16,108 nucleotides of DNA from an uncultured Blautia sp. (GTDB taxonomy: Bacteria > Bacillota > Clostridia > Lachnospirales > Lachnospiraceae): NCBI GenBank assembly GCA_934424575.1, contig CAKRXU010000047.1, forward strand, positions 1 through 16,108. Direction: 5' to 3'. A program made the position numbers and the translations under genes. The notes under the pieces were generated by a model, which made no database searches, was not told where the DNA came from, and was given only the letters and a program-made list of their open reading frames with translations. How positions within the stretch are numbered: the stretch's first letter is position 1; each line of letters starts with the position of its first letter. Below, in pieces: positions 1 to 6,133 of the stretch.

Positions 1-66
1 AGATGAATTTTAGTATTATGAGCTCAGACGTACTTGCTATGTAACAATTTTTTAATTTGGCAACAT

Positions 67-102
67 AAAAAACCAGCGGCTTCATATTGATGAAGCCACT
101 GG
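67..102 (-). terminator. Distal rho-independent terminator of the GtrA/GH3 unit
   Basis: Seen directly: arms at 73-85 and 90-102 pair over 13 positions (one G-U) around a 4-base loop. On the minus strand the hairpin is followed by six Us (67-72). It lies about 130 bases past the GH3 stop, so it is either a back-up to the hairpin at 163-214 or the end of a short 3' UTR. Confidence 0.8.
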
Positions 103-152
103 AAAGTACCTTAACTAAATGACATTGAATAAATAAGAATGCCAATAAAACT

Positions 153-214
153 CAAAAAAAGACTGACTCTTGCTACTCAGAAATTCATAAAATATCTAAG
201 AGCCAACGAGTCAG
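153..214 (-). terminator. Proximal terminator after the membrane GH3 gene
   Basis: The arms CTGACTC and GAGTCAG (163-169 and 208-214) form a stem. A further short pairing (CTCTT/AAGAG) lies inside the long loop. On the minus strand the stem is followed by a U-rich run (153-160). It starts about 15 bases after the GH3 stop codon. The loop is long, so it is weaker than the next hairpin downstream; the two together form a tandem terminator. Confidence 0.6.
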
Positions 215-228
215 CCTGTAATTAAATT

Positions 229-3024
229 TTATTTTCTCTTCTTCCAGGTAACTTTATAAAGTCCAAAGAACATAACTGCCAAAAGCAATACATCTGCAAT
301 ACCCATTATATATACCCATGTAGATAATCCGGATTTACTCAATTCCTGTGCATCGGAGTTTGCAATAGTATAAAGGATATTATGGCATGCTTTTCTAAGT
401 GCCTGTTGTCCGGAATTATTATCCAGGACAATATCTGTTACCTTCTCACCTAATGTAGAAAGCATCAGATCACAGCCATTAAAGATCGCAACATCCGCAT
501 CTTTAAAGTTATCACCTATATAATCTGTAATAACCATTCCCTGGAATCCCCATTCATTGCGCAAAACATCATTATTGAGTGCAGAACTTCCACCACACCA
601 GTCCGTTCCAATTCGACTGTCCGCATCCATAACGGCAGTAGCGTTTCCTTCTTTTACTGCAAGCTCAAATGCTTTCAGATAAACCTCTCGGATTGCCTGT
701 TCACTTGTCCATACACAGACATTCTCACGGTTTGTTTCTTGGTTATCAAGTGCAAAATGTTTGATATAACAATAAATTCCATTCTTAGCAGTTCCTCTTG
801 CAAAACCTGCGGCCGTTTTTCCTGCAAGGACACCATCTTCCGAATAGTATTCAAAATTACGTCCACCAAATGCAGTTCTGTGAATATTCATAGCAGGAGC
901 ATAAAGACCACTTACACCATACTCTTTTGCTTCATTGCTCATGCTTTCGCCTAATCTCTGTGCAAGTTCCTGATTCCATGTAGATGCCAGTGTTACTGCA
1001 CTTGTATACTGAATTCCTGAAGCACCATTTACCAGTCCGTTGATACCAGCCGGTCCATCTGTATCCATAGTTTTATATTTTCCAACAGAACTTACCTCTG
1101 CTGTTGCAAATCCACCAAATCCAGTCAACTGTACCATATCATCAACAGAAAGCTGTTCCAGAAGTTTTTCCCACTGAGGATCATCATAATCCAGGCCCTT
1201 CATATCATCTACTGTCAATCCATTTTTTGCAAATGTGATTGGTTCATCAGAATCATTAACTGGGAATTTGGGATTTTCCAGTGCATCAATAATTTCTTCT
1301 GAGGCATCTTTCCATTCTGGTCGTTCTGTTACATCGGTGCCTTCCCAATCAGCACGAGATACATATGTAATACTGTTCCCATTACTTACATTATCAAAAT
1401 GGTTGATAGCTTCTGTGACATCAGATCCGCGTTTTCCATCGTTCGCTTCATTGTAAATGATATCCTCCTTCACATCAAAGTTCTTACTATCCAACACATC
1501 ATGTGCATTGTTCATGACTTTAATTTCATAGTTTCCTGCTTCCAGAACATAAGCCCCTCCATCTGCCTTTATTCCCTGCCAGTCATAAGATGCCAGGTCT
1601 TCTACTGGAATTTCAAAAGAAACAGTTTCTGATTTTCCAGGTTCCAGAACCTGTGTTTTTCCATAATCAATAAGATTTACATGAGCTTTTTCAATACCAC
1701 CCACATAATATGGTGCGGTTTCATAAATCTGGACTACATCTTTTCCACTTACATCGCCGGTATTTGTTACTGTGACATCCATCTTAACTGTAGTTCCATC
1801 ATTTTCAAATCCAGTAATCTTCTGTGTAAAATCTGTATAACTTAAACCATATCCAAATGGATACTGTACTGCTTTATGATATGCTACTTCGTCACATTTT
1901 CCAGTTTCATTGTCTACCCAGCGAGTCTCATAATACCTGTATCCAACATAAATATTTTCTTGATAATCCAGATACAGATAATGTTCCAGTTCAAACCACT
2001 GTGTTTGAACAATACTGTCTGTATTTGGATATTCAAAATCTCCTGAATTGTAATAAGCCGGATTAGCAGTTACATCGTAAGCATATGTATCAGCAAGACG
2101 TCCTGACGGGTTTGTATCTCCACACAGTACGCTTCCAATTGCATTACATCCTGTAGAGCCAGGATTTCCAACCCACAATGCAGCATCAATCTGTTCTTCT
2201 TCAAGGAACCCTAATTCCATTGGATTTCCAGAATTGATAAGCACTACTACCTTATCAAAATTTTCTTCTGCAATATCCAGCATTGCACGCTCATTATCTG
2301 TAAGCTCCAGATAATGTTTGCCAGCTGTACCGCCTTCTTTTCCATCCATATCTGTAGGAAGGTCACCACCTTCACCGCCAGATCTGCTGAATACTACTAC
2401 TGCTGTATTAGAAAAATTCTTTGCATTATTAATGATATCGTCTGTAAACTCATCTGCTGAAGGTTCATAATTATTATAATCACCACCTGTCAGATGGAAT
2501 ATATCTGTTCCTGTTTTCTCAGTCAGTCTTTCTTCATAGAATGACTTCAGTTCATCATTTGTCTCGAACCCTGCATTCTGAAGACCTGTATAGAGATCAA
2601 TATTACTTGATTCATCACCTGCTCCTGAACCAGTTCCACCATATGCAACAGAAAGAGAAGAATAACCAAATAAATTGATTTTTCCCTGAATCGGAAGTGC
2701 ATTGTTTTCATTTTTCAAAAGGACAATTCCTTCACTTTCAATTTCCTCTGTAAGATTTTTGGCATCATCCCTTGCCTGCTTGATTTCCGGGGAATCCATA
2801 TTAATCTTGTTAAAATAAATATCAATAATGTTATTAAATTTGTAAATTGCTGTATTTGCCGCTACAACAATTATCAGCAAAACACTTAGAAGAATTGTTC
2901 CAACTGTACGCTTCTTCGTAAATGTTCCTTTTCCTTTCACACCTGCTCTGATGTTCATTACAATTGCGAGCACTGCAATCACTGCCACGATGACAGTAAA
3001 AATAAGTACTGTCTTTGCTGTCAT
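229..3024 (-). CDS. Membrane-anchored GH3 beta-glucosidase-like enzyme, permuted domain order
   Basis: A 931-residue glycoside hydrolase family 3 protein with its domains in reversed order. The GH3 C-terminal alpha/beta sandwich comes first (about 92-330, ESEGIVLLKNENNALPI). A fibronectin-III-like domain follows (about 415-520, after PFGYGLSYT at 389-397). The TIM-barrel domain is last (about 595-890). Visible active-site residues are D656 (MDTDGPAG), the GRNFEYYSED block at 721-730, K755-H756, the predicted nucleophile D834 (VITDY) and the candidate acid/base E218 (SGGEGGD). Such permuted enzymes are known from Ruminococcus albus and Butyrivibrio. Helices lie at about 5-24, 42-62 and 901-924. 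Positive charges between the first two and at the C-terminus (KKRK) place the enzyme body outside the cell. The start at 3024 was chosen because AGGAGG (3032-3037) sits 7 bases upstream; the ATG at 3048 lies on the wrong side of that site. One oddity is MDADSRIG (799-806), where relatives usually carry a Ser-Tyr/Phe-Asn segment. The natural substrate is unknown. Confidence 0.9.
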   Translation of the reverse strand: MTAKTVLIFTVIVAVIAVLAIVMNIRAGVKGKGTFTKKRTVGTILLSVLLIIVVAANTAIYKFNNIIDIYFNKINMDSPEIKQARDDAKNLTEEIESEGIVLLKNENNALPIQGKINLFGYSSLSVAYGGTGSGAGDESSNIDLYTGLQNAGFETNDELKSFYEERLTEKTGTDIFHLTGGDYNNYEPSADEFTDDIINNAKNFSNTAVVVFSRSGGEGGDLPTDMDGKEGGTAGKHYLELTDNERAMLDIAEENFDKVVVLINSGNPMELGFLEEEQIDAALWVGNPGSTGCNAIGSVLCGDTNPSGRLADTYAYDVTANPAYYNSGDFEYPNTDSIVQTQWFELEHYLYLDYQENIYVGYRYYETRWVDNETGKCDEVAYHKAVQYPFGYGLSYTDFTQKITGFENDGTTVKMDVTVTNTGDVSGKDVVQIYETAPYYVGGIEKAHVNLIDYGKTQVLEPGKSETVSFEIPVEDLASYDWQGIKADGGAYVLEAGNYEIKVMNNAHDVLDSKNFDVKEDIIYNEANDGKRGSDVTEAINHFDNVSNGNSITYVSRADWEGTDVTERPEWKDASEEIIDALENPKFPVNDSDEPITFAKNGLTVDDMKGLDYDDPQWEKLLEQLSVDDMVQLTGFGGFATAEVSSVGKYKTMDTDGPAGINGLVNGASGIQYTSAVTLASTWNQELAQRLGESMSNEAKEYGVSGLYAPAMNIHRTAFGGRNFEYYSEDGVLAGKTAAGFARGTAKNGIYCYIKHFALDNQETNRENVCVWTSEQAIREVYLKAFELAVKEGNATAVMDADSRIGTDWCGGSSALNNDVLRNEWGFQGMVITDYIGDNFKDADVAIFNGCDLMLSTLGEKVTDIVLDNNSGQQALRKACHNILYTIANSDAQELSKSGLSTWVYIMGIADVLLLAVMFFGLYKVTWKKRK

Positions 3025-3031
3025 AATTTCT

Positions 3032-3037
3032 CCTCCT
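3032..3037 (-). promoter_or_regulatory. Ribosome binding site that decides the GH3 start
   Basis: A perfect AGGAGG on the minus strand, 7 bases before the ATG at 3024. It rules out the in-frame ATG at 3048, which would place this site inside the coding region and add eight residues. Confidence 0.85.
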
Positions 3038-3168
3038 TTTCTTTTCAATAAACTGATATTTTTCTTTAAACTAAAACTACAACTGTTTTCTTCATTAACT
3101 GTCTCTTTTTCTGTACAGACCGTTTCTGCACTGATAACTCAGATAACTTTATCACTTTCAACATATAG

Positions 3169-3732
3169 CTACCTTGTTACTTCTCCTTCTGGAAAAATAA
3201 TCTTGTTTACAAAGAAAAATACTACCATGGAAACTCCTCCATTCAATACAGTTGTTCCAACATTATAAAGCCATCCTGGTACAAACAATCCTGCAACCGC
3301 AACCCAGATGCAGTTGATTGAGTTTACAATACAAGTTACGATGCAGAATGCTATCAGATACCAGAATACCTGATACCATACTTTTCCTTTGCTTCGAAAT
3401 ACGAAATTTCTCTGGATTGGAAAATTGATACATTCACCAATTACCATCGCAATCATATATGCACAGAAGTACGGGAGTCCACCATGTGCAGCATCATATC
3501 CTATAATATTCCACTTAAATATTTCACCAAACAAAGTGATATCAATTCCCGGAAAACCAAAATCTATCTTTGGAAGTCCTGCAAATATAAGTGGTAAAAA
3601 CAGTAGAAGCAGATATTTTAACAGCGTGATAAGGTTACTGACAATTACAAACAAACCTCCCTCCCGGATCCATTTGGCGGCTCCAGGATGTGTTTCTGCA
3701 AAATGTTGCCACAAATTTTCAATCCCCGCCAT
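3169..3732 (-). CDS. GtrA-like multi-pass membrane protein
   Basis: A 187-residue protein with four hydrophobic helices at about 26-52, 86-105, 120-143 and 152-179. The short basic motif NFPIQRNFVFRSKG (103-116) between helices two and three matches the N-F-x-x-x-R-x-(W/F)-V-F signature of the GtrA/DPMS-like family. Members with known roles move or carry polyprenyl-phosphate-linked sugars for surface glycan decoration. Here the loop between helices one and two is unusually long (about 53-85, with FGFPGID). The gene ends 144 bases before the membrane GH3 and points the same way with no terminator between, so the two are probably one transcript. The start at 3732 has GGAG about 10 bases upstream; a second short frame overlaps it. 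The family call is fairly secure; the cargo is not known. Confidence 0.75.
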   Translation of the reverse strand: MAGIENLWQHFAETHPGAAKWIREGGLFVIVSNLITLLKYLLLLFLPLIFAGLPKIDFGFPGIDITLFGEIFKWNIIGYDAAHGGLPYFCAYMIAMVIGECINFPIQRNFVFRSKGKVWYQVFWYLIAFCIVTCIVNSINCIWVAVAGLFVPGWLYNVGTTVLNGGVSMVVFFFVNKIIFPEGEVTR

Positions 3733-3772
3733 TACATGCCTTCTCCTGTTTATTAATAACCTTTTGAATCAT
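3719..3772 (-). CDS. Possible 17-codon leader ORF overlapping the GtrA start
   Basis: This short frame encodes MIQKVINKQEKACNGGD. It starts with ATG at 3772, six bases after AAGGGG (3779-3784), a better ribosome site than that of the GtrA gene. Its stop (3719-3721) falls 11 bases inside the GtrA coding region, in another frame, so the GtrA ATG lies within it. This layout would suit translational coupling. I recognise no homologue, and the peptide itself may have no role. The overlap may be chance. Confidence 0.3.
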   Translation of the reverse strand: MIQKVINKQEKACNGGD

Positions 3773-3955
3773 ATTGTTCCCCTTTCCCTCCAGGAATTTT
3801 CTCTTTCCTGTGAATTTTCTGATCCTCTTCCGAATATCTCCGTTCCGGACCTTATAGCTACATCCTATCACAACATTTTCTCTGTGGTAAAAATTTGCAT
3901 AACCTGCATTTTTTACGCACAAACGGTTTCAGGTACTATTAGATTTAGACAAAAT

Positions 3956-3996
3956 GAACGCCATGTTTTTATGCATTTCACACAATCATGGCGTTC
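3956..3996 (-). terminator. Hairpin after the histidine kinase gene
   Basis: Perfect 10-base arms (GAACGCCATG, 3956-3965, and CATGGCGTTC, 3987-3996) with a 21-base loop. On the minus strand a weak U-rich tail (AUUUUGUCU) follows. It begins about 20 bases past the kinase stop and separates the two-component genes from the GtrA/GH3 unit. The plus-strand tail is also T-rich, but no plus-strand gene reads into it. Confidence 0.65.
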
Positions 3997-4017
3997 TTGT
4001 TTTCCTGAATCTGTCGT

Positions 4018-5340
4018 TTAACTTTCTGTTCTGTTTTCTTTGATCGGGATCAATATCTTAAGTTCAAACCAGTTATCTTTTGCTTCAATAGTGACGGCCC
4101 CTTCGTATTTATTTACTGTGTAACGGATACTCTTGAGTCCATATCCATGATATTCCTTCTCTTTCTTGGTCGTGACCAGAGAGCCTTCTTTGTATTTCAG
4201 TTCCCCTTCGTAATAATTTTCAAAACGCAGGATCAGGAAATTTTTCTGTTTTGATACAGTTACATGAATCAGTCTTTTTTCTTTCTCAGGAATCTTTAAC
4301 TCACATTCAATCGCATTATCCAGAGCATTTCCGAAAATGCTGCAAATGTCCATGACATCCATAAATTCAAGCAGGGTTCCATCTGCCACGCAGGTAAATG
4401 TGATCCCATGCTTCGTACAGTACAGACTCTTTGTCGTAAGTACAGTATCCAGTACTTTGTTTCCCGTCTTGTTCTGCGCTTCATACTGTTTGATCTCATT
4501 TTCCATCCGGTTCAGAAACTCTTCCCGTTTCTTGGGATCTTCTTCACTTCGAAGAACTGCGATCTGGTGTTTCAGGTCATGATATTTGTAATTAATCAGT
4601 TCAATACTCTCTCTCGACTGCTTGTACTGCACATACTGGTTCTGCAGGACACTCTGCACCGCCTCAAGTTCTTTCCTCACACGCAGCTCACTGCACTGGA
4701 TCAGATGCGCGTAAAGGATTGCGATGCCTCCAAGATCAACCAGTGTACGGATATTGCCAATCTCAAATGAATATGTTCCCGAAAATGGTGTATTGATCGT
4801 AAGAAAGCTTAGATTGCTGACTGCAAAAACAGCAATTACGATCACCAGTGCAGAAAACAACTCTTTCGGACTGATATTCATTTTTCCATCTTTCGGAAAA
4901 TGTGCATGCAGGATTTTAAGCAAAATCAGGGAAAGCACTCCATAAATACCGAGTAGAAGCAGTATTCGTATCCAGATAGCCGCTATACCGTTCGTGCAGA
5001 AGAAACAGACGATCTGCCATTCAATAGATGCAAGAAATTCTGCCATAACGAACGCTATCATTCCAAAGTAAACAGCATCCATCCGATTTACATCACAACA
5101 GGCAAAAATAAATCCTACCATCAGTAAAACCGCCAGTATCATACAGGGAATCCACAGACAAAGTGAAAGGCTTCCTGTCAGTACAAGAAATACTCCCTGT
5201 ATCAGAAGTGCTCCTGTCATAATAAATGCCGTCTGTATTTTGCCTGTTCTCTTTTTCAACGGCAATATAAAAATCATGCACGCAAGCCACTCTGCAAATG
5301 CTGTATAAAATCTCGGTATATCCGGCATAAAATTATTCAT
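4018..5340 (-). CDS. GHKL sensor histidine kinase (AgrC-like architecture)
   Basis: A 440-residue kinase. About 210 residues of hydrophobic segments (six or seven helices) form the sensor. A coiled linker (about 218-250) follows, then a histidine box with H254 and H258 in YHDLKHQ. The C-terminal ATPase has an N-box (FGNALDNAIE, N338 and N342) and a G-box (HGYGLKSI, G399 and G401). This is the layout of kinases that pair with LytTR regulators, of which AgrC is the best known. Several of those sense peptides, but no signal gene is visible here. The start is ambiguous. GTG at 5343 overlaps the regulator gene by four bases, and ATG at 5340 overlaps its UGA by one. GAGG lies 7 or 10 bases upstream respectively. 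I chose ATG. Either way the two genes are translationally coupled. Confidence 0.88.
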   Translation of the reverse strand: MNNFMPDIPRFYTAFAEWLACMIFILPLKKRTGKIQTAFIMTGALLIQGVFLVLTGSLSLCLWIPCMILAVLLMVGFIFACCDVNRMDAVYFGMIAFVMAEFLASIEWQIVCFFCTNGIAAIWIRILLLLGIYGVLSLILLKILHAHFPKDGKMNISPKELFSALVIVIAVFAVSNLSFLTINTPFSGTYSFEIGNIRTLVDLGGIAILYAHLIQCSELRVRKELEAVQSVLQNQYVQYKQSRESIELINYKYHDLKHQIAVLRSEEDPKKREEFLNRMENEIKQYEAQNKTGNKVLDTVLTTKSLYCTKHGITFTCVADGTLLEFMDVMDICSIFGNALDNAIECELKIPEKEKRLIHVTVSKQKNFLILRFENYYEGELKYKEGSLVTTKKEKEYHGYGLKSIRYTVNKYEGAVTIEAKDNWFELKILIPIKENRTES

Positions 5341-6050
5341 CACTTAATAACCTCGCCCCAGTATTTTGTCAGTGCTTCCATGAACTCTTTCTTGCGTGCA
5401 CGGCTTAAGACCAACTGTTCCCCTCTCACTGTCGCACAGCCATCCTGAATTCCATCCACATGCTGCAGATTGATCAGATACCCTTTATTTCCACGGCAGA
5501 AATTCATTCCTGTCAGTTTCGCTTCCATCTCCTTCATGGTTCCGCTGGTCTCGTAATCGCCAAGGATCGTATGAAGAATCAGCGTATGCCCCTGACTTTC
5601 AACATAGAAAATATTGGCAACATTAACACGCACTGCACCACCTTTGATGTTGACCATGATGTTTTTCTGCTCTCTCTTTTTCATACGGCTGAGAGCACGG
5701 TTCAATCTCTGTGAAAAAGCAAAATACGATACCGGCTTCAGTACATAATCCAGAGCATCTACAGCGTAACCTCGAATCGCATACTGTGCCATATTGGTAA
5801 TAAAAATGATGACAACTTCCGTGTCCATCTTGCGGATTTCTTCGGCTGCCGACATGCCGTCCATAAATTTCATTTCCACGTCCATCAGGATCAGATCATA
5901 TTGTGACTGGTATTTATGTACGATCTGGTCTCCATCTGTATAGATAGTAATATCAAACAATTCTCCGGTTTCTTTTTCATACTGATGTAAAAATTCCTGT
6001 AACTGCTGTGCATACAGCACTTCGTCCTCTACGATTGCAATCTTTATCAT
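5340..6050 (-). CDS. LytTR-family response regulator
   Basis: A 236-residue two-domain regulator. The receiver domain (about 1-120) has the acidic pocket E8-D9 and the phospho-acceptor D57 (LILMDVEM). The LytTR DNA-binding domain (about 135-235) contains VNVANIFYVES and NKGYLINLQHV, typical of the AgrA/VirR/LytR class, which binds pairs of short direct repeats. The start at 6050 gives the usual MIKIAIVEDE beginning, with AAGGGG (6061-6066) 10 bases upstream; the ATG at 6071 has no ribosome site. It lies 83 bases downstream of a GH3 gene on the same strand and overlaps the kinase gene, so it forms a kinase/regulator operon that may be fed by read-through from GH3. Targets were not identified. 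Confidence 0.9.
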   Translation of the reverse strand: MIKIAIVEDEVLYAQQLQEFLHQYEKETGELFDITIYTDGDQIVHKYQSQYDLILMDVEMKFMDGMSAAEEIRKMDTEVVIIFITNMAQYAIRGYAVDALDYVLKPVSYFAFSQRLNRALSRMKKREQKNIMVNIKGGAVRVNVANIFYVESQGHTLILHTILGDYETSGTMKEMEAKLTGMNFCRGNKGYLINLQHVDGIQDGCATVRGEQLVLSRARKKEFMEALTKYWGEVIK

Positions 6051-6079
6051 CTGAGTTTTTCCCCTTTCCACGCCAAATT

Positions 6080-6115
6080 GGGACTTGCACTTAAAATTAT
6101 TTTAGTACAAGTCCC
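6080..6115 (-). terminator. Hairpin between the GH3 gene and the regulator gene
   Basis: The arms GGGACTTG (6080-6087) and CAAGTCCC (6108-6115) are perfect, and the stem extends inward through AU pairs with one mismatch and one bulge. It starts about 19 bases after the GH3 stop and ends 29 bases before the regulator ATG. The minus-strand tail (AAUUUGG) is short for a terminator, so it may only attenuate transcription or protect the 3' end of the GH3 message. Confidence 0.45.
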
Positions 6116-6133
6116 TCGTTATTTCTACTTCTT

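Noticed and set aside
3081..3102. Two ACAGTT repeats (minus strand) upstream of the membrane GH3, considered as a LytTR-regulator site
   Set aside because: They start 16 bases apart, whereas LytTR proteins usually need about 21-22. The flanking bases do not match a 9-base repeat either.
3733..4017. An AgrD-like peptide gene next to the kinase
   Set aside because: Reading both strands shows no short amphipathic-Cys-acidic peptide and no AgrB-like membrane protease; the kinase signal remains unknown.
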